Source: Korobacter sp036501185 (GTDB lineage: Bacteria; Acidobacteriota; Terriglobia; Terriglobales; Acidobacteriaceae). From it: 64,000 bases of DNA. The stretch lies in NCBI GenBank assembly GCA_036501185.1, contig DASYAU010000138.1, forward strand, positions 62,001 through 126,000, given 5' to 3'. The notes under the pieces are model-generated. The model ran no database searches. It had not been told where the DNA came from and worked only from the letters and a program-made list of their open reading frames with translations. This document shows positions 26,309-33,219 of the stretch, one piece after another. Made by a program: the position numbers and the translations under genes. Each line of letters begins with the position of its first letter. Position 1 is the first letter of the stretch.

Positions 26309-26644
26309 ATGCGCTTCCTTGTGGCAATCACTGACTCCGATTGGTTTGAGTTTCTGTCAGCGCAGAAACCTGAGGAGGTCAATTTTTGGCAGCCATCGGG
26401 GAGCACTGAATTCCGTGCGCTGAATCCGAGTGAGCCGCTTCTGTTCAAGCTGCACAGTCCCAATAACTACATCGTCGGTGGTGGATTCTTTAGCAACTAT
26501 TCGCGGCTTCCGCTGAGCATTGCGTGGAGCGCATTCGAGAGTCGCAACGGTGCGTCGCTTGTGGACCGATTGTGCGATTTGATTCTCACCACCACGTTCC
26601 GCCCCCATTGCGGGAGGGATGCCCTAAAAGCGGCGAGGATGTGA
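26309..26644 (+). pseudogene. Truncated HNH-endonuclease-type gene, N-terminal PUA/EVE-like domain only
   Basis: From the internal ATG, about 90 residues match the N-terminal region I know from HNH-type putative restriction endonucleases (pattern TDSDWFEFL, VNFWQPSG, PLLFKL, IVGGGFF, LPLSIAWSAFESRNG). That domain has the look of a PUA/EVE-like reader of modified bases. The HNH nuclease half is absent; after residue ~93 the frame continues into unrelated sequence and stops. Upstream codons back to 26186 run through the att repeat and are not coding. It is probably a remnant of a modification-dependent restriction gene. Confidence 0.6.
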
Positions 26645-26740
26645 AACCGGCGGCTGCGCGGAACGTCCGAGAATCAAATAAGGATTAGTGCAGACAGAGA
26701 GTTTGAAGGGATTTGAGCGGGACGACCCAGCTCCCGGAGC

Positions 26741-27004
26741 TTAATCGAGCGGACGCTCGCCGATGCGGAGAGCAGCTTCCGCGACGATCAGGAACGCCCA
26801 AAGTGCTCCCACTTCCAGCGTGATCTCCGTTTTGTTCAACCCGGTCTCGGCATTTGCGGCGTGTGGTGCTTGCCAAACCGGAGCGCGGACAGTGCCCATC
26901 GACAGGGATTGATCTTCGGGATGGTGGAGAACCCACGGGGCGTGGAACAGCAGCAATCCAGTGCCAAGCGCCCCCAATATTAAGAGCAACGCCAACCGCC
27001 GCAT
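26741..27004 (-). CDS. Small membrane protein with two TM segments
   Basis: An 87-residue protein with hydrophobic helices at about 3-20 and 64-80, separated by a polar segment of about 40 residues that would be extracytoplasmic (HAPWVLHHPEDQ...). AGAGGA precedes the ATG. No family is recognised. It is divergent from the degenerate receiver gene, with 85 bp between them. Confidence 0.55.
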   Translation of the reverse strand: MRRLALLLILGALGTGLLLFHAPWVLHHPEDQSLSMGTVRAPVWQAPHAANAETGLNKTEITLEVGALWAFLIVAEAALRIGERPLD

Positions 27005-27089
27005 AGGAATAATATCCTCTGGGCAGGCAAGCCAGTTATATACCCCGTTTGTGGGATAAGGGCTTCGGAGGTTAGAATTTCAACGTCCG

Positions 27090-27437
27090 ATGCCGCACAT
27101 TCTGTCAGTCTCGTATGACGTGATGCTGCTAAGCACCCGGCAGATAATGCTAGAGTCCCGTGGCTACACCGTCACTTCAGCCGAGGGCTTCGTTGACGCG
27201 ATGCGGCTGTGTTCGGAATGCAATTACGACCTGCTTATCATTGGGCATTCCATCCCACATACGGACAAGAAGGCTCTTGTTGCGGCAACGAGATGTGATG
27301 CTCCCGTTCTCGCCCTGCTCAGACACGGAGAGCGTGAATTAGAAGAAGCGAGCATGTCCATTGATGCCGCCAATCCTAAATTGTTGCTTGACGCGGTTGC
27401 GCGACTCTTATCGGAGAGCAGCGCAGCGAGCAACTAA
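27090..27437 (+). CDS. Receiver-like protein without the phospho-acceptor Asp
   Basis: A 115-residue protein with the CheY-like fold pattern (ILSVSYDVMLLSTRQIMLESRGY, a hydrophobic beta-3, and a helix-rich C-terminus). The acidic pocket is missing, and the beta-3 position that should hold Asp reads LLIIGHSIPH. It is therefore a pseudo-receiver that cannot be phosphorylated in the usual way. I recall similar orphan pseudo-receivers as common in Acidobacteria. It lies inside the integrated element; its role is unknown. Confidence 0.7.
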   Translation: MPHILSVSYDVMLLSTRQIMLESRGYTVTSAEGFVDAMRLCSECNYDLLIIGHSIPHTDKKALVAATRCDAPVLALLRHGERELEEASMSIDAANPKLLLDAVARLLSESSAASN

Positions 27438-27517
27438 TTCACACCGGATATATCCCTTTCACAGCCCCAGCACAAAAGAGAGCGTTCTGATCTCCACAAT
27501 CGCAGTATCTTACCCGG

Positions 27518-27727
27518 ATGGCGAAGTCCAAGCGTAAAGCCTCACGCACGGCTGCCCGGAAGTTTTCACCGGGCTCGCCAGAAGCTCGCGACGAGGGACC
27601 ACGCTTGCTCCCGCTCAATCCCGAGAAAAGCGATCACACATGGGGTCAATACGCGCTGGAGTTAGCTGATGTCGCCCTGGGGAACAAGCCGGGTAAGAAG
27701 GCAGCTCGCCACTCATCGTCGAAATGA
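27518..27727 (+). CDS. Small basic hypothetical protein
   Basis: A 69-residue protein with a strongly basic N-terminus (MAKSKRKASRTAARK), a central PLNPEKSDHTWGQYALELADVALGNKPG segment of mixed character and a basic C-terminus. It could bind nucleic acid, but there is no recognisable domain. It follows the pseudo-receiver by 80 bp on the same strand. Confidence 0.45.
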   Translation: MAKSKRKASRTAARKFSPGSPEARDEGPRLLPLNPEKSDHTWGQYALELADVALGNKPGKKAARHSSSK

Positions 27728-27771
27728 GCACATTGGGCTGCCATGGCAAACGTCGGGTTCGAACTCACTCG

Positions 27772-28020
27772 CTAGTCATTCCGGCCGTTTCGCGGCATGC
27801 TGCGAAGAGCCCACGCCTTCAGTTCTGCGGGATCGGCAAAGATGACGTTGTGGTCGCGACCGGGGCGGTGAACAGGCAAGCCCATGTGTTCCCATCTCTG
27901 GACGGTGCGAACACTGGCCCCGAAATACTTAGCTATCTCTTTCCAGCATGTGAGTAGCTCGTGGTCAAACGGAGTGTCTAGCAGGATAGAATGCGGCTTC
28001 GGATTGGGCTTTCCAGACAT
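27772..28020 (-). CDS. Small helix-turn-helix (MerR/excisionase-like) protein
   Basis: An 82-residue DNA-binding protein. The core LLTCWKEIAKYFGASVRTVQRWEHMGLPVHR is a winged HTH of the MerR/Xis kind, followed by ADPAELKAWALR. The longer frame to 28089 adds 23 residues that overlap the intergenic operator, so the internal ATG is preferred. It is divergent from the three small helical proteins and carried with an integrase, so it is a candidate recombination directionality factor or element repressor. Confidence 0.75.
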   Translation of the reverse strand: MSGKPNPKPHSILLDTPFDHELLTCWKEIAKYFGASVRTVQRWEHMGLPVHRPGRDHNVIFADPAELKAWALRSMPRNGRND

Positions 28021-28062
28021 GCGAACTTCGTTTCGCCTTAAAGATACGCCTTGTCGCTTAAT

Positions 28063-28097
28063 GGTGGTATATATCGAAACCGTAACCACCTATATCG
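28063..28097. promoter_or_regulatory. Probable operator in the divergent HTH/small-protein promoter region
   Basis: An inverted repeat GGTGGT-N16-ACCACC, with the heptamer TATATCG repeated 22 bp apart, lies between the HTH gene and the start of the first small helical protein. AT-rich hexamers (TATATA) within it could be -10 elements. It is a plausible binding site for the adjacent HTH protein. Confidence 0.5.
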
Positions 28098-28100
28098 TTC

Positions 28101-28282
28101 ATGGCGTGGCATGCGCGCCCGATCGAGCCAGAACAAGTCGCTACACTGATAGAACTGCGTGACCGTCTGCGCGAGGCCATTGCTGCGCGGCGGTTCCAGA
28201 GCACCTATCGCGCTACCGCATGCTACTGAGAGAGGTCGAGGCTCGTATCGCGGAGATGGACCCGGAAGGCCGCACCAAGTAG
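28101..28282 (+). pseudogene. First copy of the tandem small helical protein family, frameshifted
   Basis: The frame from ATG reads MAWHARPIEPEQVATLIEL then RDRLREAIAARRF and stops after 42 codons. Starting at 28202 in another frame, HLSRYRMLLREVEARIAEMD continues to TAG at 28280. Joined, the two give a ~58-residue helical hairpin like the two intact genes downstream. A single-base indel near 28195-28205 explains the break. It could also be a sequencing error or a programmed shift; no slippery run is visible. Confidence 0.55.
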
Positions 28283-28363
28283 CCCCGCCCCAAAACCGGG
28301 GATTTCTTGCGCCCATTGTGGTATATGCCCCGCAGCCCGATGTGTAGAAAATCGCCACACCCC

Positions 28364-28525
28364 ATGGCAATGCACGACAAAACCCCTCGACTCGCCGAAC
28401 TCCGGGCGATTCTCATCAAGTACGAAGACGCAATCGCCGCAACGTGGGACAGCCGGCAACACGCAGAGCTTTACGAGAGCGTCAGGAAGATCAAGATCGA
28501 AATTGCCGAACTGAAGAGAGCATAG
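28364..28525 (+). CDS. Small helical-hairpin protein (tandem family copy 2)
   Basis: Fifty-three residues, mostly charged and helical: RLAELRAILIKYEDAIAAT, a short turn, then an ELYESVRKIKIEIAELK helix. The ATG (MAMHDKTP) is chosen over the upstream in-frame ATG because homology to the next gene begins here. It shares ELxAI...YE...T.D....LY and the final I..I pattern with copy 3 and has the same length. No known family; it probably forms a two-helix coiled coil. Confidence 0.6.
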   Translation: MAMHDKTPRLAELRAILIKYEDAIAATWDSRQHAELYESVRKIKIEIAELKRA

Positions 28526-28527
28526 CT

Positions 28528-28689
28528 GTGCGCGAGAATCCTACCGGCGAACATATTCCGGAGCTGTATGCGATCTGCCGCGAATATGAAGCAACGCTCC
28601 AGGTGACCAGCGACCCTGATGAGAAGTGGCGGCTGTATCGAATCTTGCAAGAGTTACGCGCCTGTATAATTCAGATCGAGAGTCAGTGA
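28528..28689 (+). CDS. Small helical-hairpin protein (tandem family copy 3)
   Basis: Fifty-three residues starting at GTG two bases after the previous stop, so translation is probably coupled. The sequence HIPELYAICREYEATLQVT, then a DPDEKWRLYRILQEL helix, aligns with copy 2. A good terminator follows. Identical length, spacing and pattern make this a tandem paralogue rather than a chance frame. Function unknown. Confidence 0.6.
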   Translation: MRENPTGEHIPELYAICREYEATLQVTSDPDEKWRLYRILQELRACIIQIESQ

Positions 28690-28712
28690 CTCCCATGGTC
28701 TGTTTACGGATG

Positions 28713-28738
28713 GCCCCGCCCAGAGCGGGGCTTTTTTT
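28713..28738 (+). terminator. Intrinsic terminator of the small-protein operon
   Basis: A 7-bp stem (GCCCCGC / GCGGGGC) with a 5-base loop, followed by TTTTTTT. Confidence 0.93.
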
Positions 28739-28759
28739 AACACCAGCTTTTGAGTCTAA

Positions 28760-28951
28760 TTACTTCGGCTGCTCACGATTACAGAAGGCATCGCGATCTG
28801 GGCCCGGGTGTTCTTTGCAAAACTCGGCTTTGGAGACTTTCTTAGGCTTGGCATCAGGGCATGCGCCATCGAAGGGGCCTCTGGGCGAATTCCACGTATA
28901 GAACTCCCCCGGGTGTTGTTTGCAAAACTTGTGAATCGAGTGTTGATCCAC
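28760..28951 (-). CDS. Small Cys/His protein with two FCKxHPG repeats
   Basis: A 63-residue frame starting at GTG. Its internal repeat, KFCKQHPGEFYTW near residue 8 and EFCKEHPGPDRDAFC near residue 43, is hard to explain by chance and has four Cys and several His that could bind metal. No Shine-Dalgarno is evident. It ends 11 bp from, and opposite to, the integrase start, so its promoter region would overlap the integrase leader. No family recognised. Confidence 0.5.
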   Translation of the reverse strand: MDQHSIHKFCKQHPGEFYTWNSPRGPFDGACPDAKPKKVSKAEFCKEHPGPDRDAFCNREQPK

Positions 28952-28961
28952 GAGGGTACGA

Positions 28962-29999
28962 ATGGCTTACCGCAACGGAAAGTGTTTTCGGGAGACCACG
29001 AAAGAACGGGATCAGCAGGAAGCGCAGAAGTTTCTGAACAGGCGACTCGGAGAAATTGCTACGGGCACATATGCAGGGCCGCAGATTGAACGTGTGCGAG
29101 TTTCGGAACTGGCCGACGAATTCCTCCGCGATTATCGGATCAACGGGCGAAAGTCTTTGGACGATGTGCAGGCTCGTTGGGATTTGCACTTGAAGCCGTT
29201 CTTTGGCGACCTGAGGGCCTGCGAAGTCACGAGTGACCTTGTGGCTCGTTATGTGGATCAGAGGCAGCAGGAAAAGGCAAAGAATGCCACCATCAACAGG
29301 GAGCTGGCAGCGCTCAAACGGATGTACCACCTGGGCTATCGTTCGACACCGCCGAAGGTTCTGCGAGTCCCGACGATGCCACGATTGCAAGAGGATAATA
29401 TCCGCAAGGGATTTCTCACCGAAAAACAATACGAGAAACTCGTCGGGCATTGTTCCGATCTTTGGTTCCGTTCGCTGATTGAGGTGGCACGTACATACGG
29501 CTGGCGTCGGTCGGAATTGCTCTCACTCAGGGTTCGGCAGGTTGACCTACTCGCTAAGACGATTAGGCTCGAACCGGGCACGACAAAGAACAAAGAGGGT
29601 CGGGAGGTGACGATGACACAAGCTGTGCTCGCTCTGATCTCGCAATGCGTCTCAGAAAAAGGCCCGGATGATTTTGTGTTCACTCGTGAAAAAAAGGTCA
29701 AAGTGAAGACGTTCCTCAAAACGTGGAAGGACGCTTGTAAAGCCGCTGGAGTGACTGGGCTGCTTTTCCACGATCTGCGCAGAACAGCCGCACGTAATCT
29801 CAGAAATGCCGGAGTTGCGGAGGGAGTGATTATGAAAATTGGGGGCTGGCGGACTCGGAGCGTATTTGAGCGATACGCCATCGTTTCGCAGTCCGACATC
29901 CGAGATGCTCTCCGCAGGCTCGATTCCCACCGAGACCAGCAGAGAAGCGACATACCCGAGCAGCAAGCGGAAAAGCAGGCCGAGGAAGCCGTCCAGTAA
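28962..29999 (+). CDS. int: Tyrosine recombinase / phage-type integrase
   Basis: A 345-residue site-specific recombinase. The N-terminal SAM-like DNA-binding domain spans about 45-135 (VSELADEFLRDYR...). The catalytic domain has the first Arg in TYGWRRSELL, the HxxR box in FHDLRRTAARN, Trp in place of the second His in GGWRTRSVFERY, and the Tyr nucleophile in FERYAIV. GAGG precedes the ATG. It lies beside the intact tRNA and should recombine the 52-bp att core. Confidence 0.95.
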   Translation: MAYRNGKCFRETTKERDQQEAQKFLNRRLGEIATGTYAGPQIERVRVSELADEFLRDYRINGRKSLDDVQARWDLHLKPFFGDLRACEVTSDLVARYVDQRQQEKAKNATINRELAALKRMYHLGYRSTPPKVLRVPTMPRLQEDNIRKGFLTEKQYEKLVGHCSDLWFRSLIEVARTYGWRRSELLSLRVRQVDLLAKTIRLEPGTTKNKEGREVTMTQAVLALISQCVSEKGPDDFVFTREKKVKVKTFLKTWKDACKAAGVTGLLFHDLRRTAARNLRNAGVAEGVIMKIGGWRTRSVFERYAIVSQSDIRDALRRLDSHRDQQRSDIPEQQAEKQAEEAVQ

Positions 30000-30017
30000 A
30001 TCTCTCATCCACAAGGG

Positions 30018-30097
<80 letters not shown>

Positions 30098-30140
30098 GTC
30101 AGCAGGCGGGAACAGGCCCATTGTAGCGCAGCCATGCTGC

Positions 30141-31202
30141 TCAATCGCCGGCAACCGCGGCGGCCGCCGGGGTCGTTTGTACCGACCGAGCCTCAAATCT
30201 CGAGCTAGCCACTTCCACCAGTCGCCCATTTTCCTGGAGCGAGCGGCATGCCGCTTCCAGCGTGGCCACTACTTGCAGCGCAATCCAGACGTTCGCTTCC
30301 GGTTCGATGCCGTGTTCTACCCAGTCGAGGAACGCGTTCATCTCCGCCAGCAGCGGCTCTTTCGTCTCCAGGCGCGGCGAGAGTATGTCGCCATTGCGAT
30401 AGGTCAGTTGATACTCGCCGAACGATGCGGGTGCTTCCACCAGGCTGGCGCCGCTGTCGCAGAGCTTGATCTTCTCGTTGCTGGCGGTGTCGTCGTAAAT
30501 CACCATGCGTTGCTTGCCGCTCACCACCATGCGGCGCAGTTTGTGCGGCGCGAGCCAACTCACGCCAACCGTCGCCGCCGTGCCCGATGGAAACTCCAGG
30601 TGCAGAGATGCGAAATCAATGTGACGACCAACGCACGCCCGCCCGAAAGCCGCTACCCGCCGCGGAGCTTCCTGCAACCAGTACAACAGCATTGAGAGGT
30701 CGTGCGGTGCCAGGTCCCACAACACGTTTACGTCAGCGCGGTGAGTACCAAGGTTCTCGCGCGAAGACGTCAGGTAGTGGATGTCACCCAGCGTTCCGTC
30801 CTCAATATACTGGCGGATCTTCCGCACCGCCGGACTGTACAGAAACGTGTGCCCGGTCATTAAAGGCACGTGTTTGCGAGTGGCCAACTCGACGAGGTCG
30901 AGGCTTTCGGCCACCGATGCCGTGAGCGGCTTTTCGACGAAGACTGCTTTTCCCGCGCGCAGCGCCTCTCGCGCGAGCGCATGGTGCGATTTCACCGGCG
31001 TCGCCACCACGACGGCGTCGCATTCTTCGATCAATGCCTCCACATTCGTTGCGGGCACTACGCCGCCAAACTGGCCGAGGACCTTCGCCATCGCCTTCGG
31101 CGAGGCATCGAAGCACTCGATCGTAGAACAACGCCCTGTAGCAAATAGATTGCGAACCAGGTTCGGTCCCCAATATCCGCAGCCAAGCACGCCAACTCTC
31201 AT
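30141..31202 (-). CDS. Gfo/Idh/MocA-family oxidoreductase
   Basis: A 353-residue NAD(P)-dependent sugar oxidoreductase. The Rossmann N-terminus reads VGVLGCGYWGPNLVRN, the conserved EKP motif is VEKPLT, and the C-terminal alpha/beta domain has HDLSMLLYWL. The closest named type is the WlbA-like UDP-GlcNAc(A) 3-dehydrogenase group of polysaccharide clusters. It is the last gene of the minus-strand operon, 2 bp after the glycosyltransferase, and ends beside the tRNA. The substrate is inferred only from context. Confidence 0.87.
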   Translation of the reverse strand: MRVGVLGCGYWGPNLVRNLFATGRCSTIECFDASPKAMAKVLGQFGGVVPATNVEALIEECDAVVVATPVKSHHALAREALRAGKAVFVEKPLTASVAESLDLVELATRKHVPLMTGHTFLYSPAVRKIRQYIEDGTLGDIHYLTSSRENLGTHRADVNVLWDLAPHDLSMLLYWLQEAPRRVAAFGRACVGRHIDFASLHLEFPSGTAATVGVSWLAPHKLRRMVVSGKQRMVIYDDTASNEKIKLCDSGASLVEAPASFGEYQLTYRNGDILSPRLETKEPLLAEMNAFLDWVEHGIEPEANVWIALQVVATLEAACRSLQENGRLVEVASSRFEARSVQTTPAAAAVAGD

Positions 31203-31204
31203 TG

Positions 31205-32398
31205 CTAGTCACCCCCCGATCGGGACTGCGCAGCCTTCGCCAACGCCCGCGCCAGCTCACTCTGTTCACGCCTTGCGCGCACCTGCAAGCAATCGAGAAT
31301 GCCGCGGCGGAAGTTCTCTACCATGTTCTCCAGGCTGTACTGGGTTGCCGATTTCAGAGCCTCGGCACGCATCCGCGCGAGCCCCCGTGGATTCTGTAGC
31401 AGCCCAACGACCGCATCCGCGTAAGTGCGGACGTCGTGCGCGCTGATCACTCCGTTCAATCCAGCTTCCAGATAGTTCACCTCGGGACCGTGCTTCGGTC
31501 CATCGGTCGTCAGCAAAGGCAGACCCGCGGCGAAGCTGTCCAATACGGCCAGTCCAACCGCTCCGGGGAGCAGGAACACATCGGACAGCGCGAGCAGCAA
31601 CGCCTTCTCGCGACCGATTCTCGGACCAACGTACCGAATGAACCGTTCATGGGTCGCGACAATCTCAACATGCTGTCGGAGGGGCCCGTTGCCAACCACC
31701 AACAACACAAATGCGGGGATCGCGTCGTGGATCCTCTTCGCCGCTGCAAACAGGAAGTCGAGGTCTTTGTTGGCGCTCAGGTTGCCGCAGAAAATTCCCA
31801 CCGGCCCGGAACTGATGCCGATCGAGTTGCGGCTTTGCCGAAGGCAGTCGTCCGAAAACTCGGAAAGCTCGCGGCGAAGCTCAGATGTGTCCACCGCATT
31901 GCCGATCGGCGTGATCCCGCAGCTCACGCCCAGGCGTCGCAAGTGCGCGGCCGATTCTTCGGTGTATGGGAACCACCAGTCCACGGCATTCGCCATCTTG
32001 TAGCGCAGCCACTCGGCCGGCTGCATCACGCCCGACGCAACCAAATCGCCCTTGCCCCAGAAAGCAACGCGCTTCGCCCCGATGGCTCTTAAACCAAGTA
32101 GCACCGGGTTCAACAACAGTTTGTGCTCGTTCGGCGTCACTACCAGGTCCGCGTTGGCTAACTCCTTCCATGCCGATTGGTAAACCAGCCGGTCGAAGAC
32201 TCACAACGAAGGCACATGGCGGCCGTATTCCGCAGGTAGCTCGACGTTGTCCCAGCGCGCCGCATGGTGCGAATTGGGCGAACCATAAAGGACCCGAAGT
32301 TGTACGCCATCTTGCTTGAGAGCCTCGTGAAGACGCGCGAAGAATGGCGCGCGATAGTGCTTGACGTGCGCTCCCAGGAAGACAACTAGCCGTGTCAT
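31205..32398 (-). pseudogene. GT4-type glycosyltransferase interrupted by an in-frame TGA
   Basis: The N-terminal part begins MTRLVVFLGAHVKHYRAPFF and runs 65 codons to TGA at 32201-32203. The same frame then continues without a break (VFDRLVYQSAWKELANADL, VVTPNEHKLLL) through a full GT-B C-terminal domain (VGIFCGNLSANKDLDFLF, VVGNGPLRQHV, PGAVGLAVLDSFAAGLPLL). Only one base change separates this from an intact ~397-residue enzyme. Without readthrough, only a C-terminal piece could be made from an internal start. Its start overlaps the antiterminator stop by 4 bp (ATGA). Confidence 0.85.
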
Positions 32399-33075
32399 CT
32401 CGTATCCGCCATTTGGCCACGCGCAGCTCTCACCGGCTCGACTTCATCGCGCGCCACCTCGATGGAAACCGATTGCCGGATCATCCAGATGGAAACCACT
32501 ATGCGGAGTTCCGAGCGGAACGCCGTGAGCACGCCTTCTATCCCCGCGAGCGGTCCCGCAACGATCCTCACCCGGTCTCCGATCGCGGTTCGTGAGTAGG
32601 GAACTATGCGCGACAGTTTCAGCCCAATGCGCAGCGCTTCGATATAGCGATCGGGAAGCAGGTCTGAACCTTTGCGATCGCCCAGGATCGTCAGCACGCC
32701 CGGAGTAGAAAGAACTCGCGACCGCTGGCCACTCGCGAGCCGCGCGAAGACGTATCCCGGGAACAGTGGCAACTCGAGTGCCACATTCTGCCGGTTGCGC
32801 CATCGGCGCCTGTGGGTATAGGTAGGGAGATAGGTCTCAACTTCTCGGCAGACCAGGTGCTCCGCGACCTTCTTTTCATAACGTGGATGTGTCCAGATGG
32901 CCCACCAGCCGCCGTTCACCGGTCTTCCGATTTTGATTGAATTGAAAGCATCGCCGCGCATTGTGGCAATCGTAGGGTAAGCGTCCAACGCTCTTCCGCC
33001 CGGGAAGTTTCCCGCTACATCATTGGAATGCTTTGCTGGCCGTTGGTAGGTTTCGTTCAGCTCGGCCGGGCGCAC
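32395..33075 (-). CDS. NusG-like transcription antiterminator (UpxY/RfaH type)
   Basis: A NusG N-terminal domain plus KOW domain. Visible motifs are WWAIWTHPRYEKKVAEHL, ELPLFPGYVFAR, and IGDRVRIVAGPLAGIEG (KOW). The longest frame begins at GTG (226 residues); an ATG at 32961 (MRGDAFNSIKIG) would give 188 residues, which is closer to the family, and neither has a clear ribosome-binding site. Such paralogues promote full-length transcription of polysaccharide operons. Here it precedes the glycosyltransferase and oxidoreductase genes, with a 144-bp leader upstream. Confidence 0.88.
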   Translation of the reverse strand: MRPAELNETYQRPAKHSNDVAGNFPGGRALDAYPTIATMRGDAFNSIKIGRPVNGGWWAIWTHPRYEKKVAEHLVCREVETYLPTYTHRRRWRNRQNVALELPLFPGYVFARLASGQRSRVLSTPGVLTILGDRKGSDLLPDRYIEALRIGLKLSRIVPYSRTAIGDRVRIVAGPLAGIEGVLTAFRSELRIVVSIWMIRQSVSIEVARDEVEPVRAARGQMADTR

Positions 33076-33219
33076 GCCGTAGAGTGAATCTGGTAGCTTA
33101 TTTTTGACTCGTGCGCTGTAGCTAGAAGATAAGCCAGAATTGATGCGGGGTTTGTGATGGTCAGCACGTTTGTGTGTGACCGGAAAGGGTAGCTGTTACT
33201 AAAGTTTTGTAGTGAACGA

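Noticed and set aside
32195..32210. Selenocysteine or recoded Trp at the TGA in the glycosyltransferase
   Set aside because: No selenocysteine insertion hairpin is evident just after the codon, the position is not a known Cys, and other genes in the window use TGA as a normal stop.
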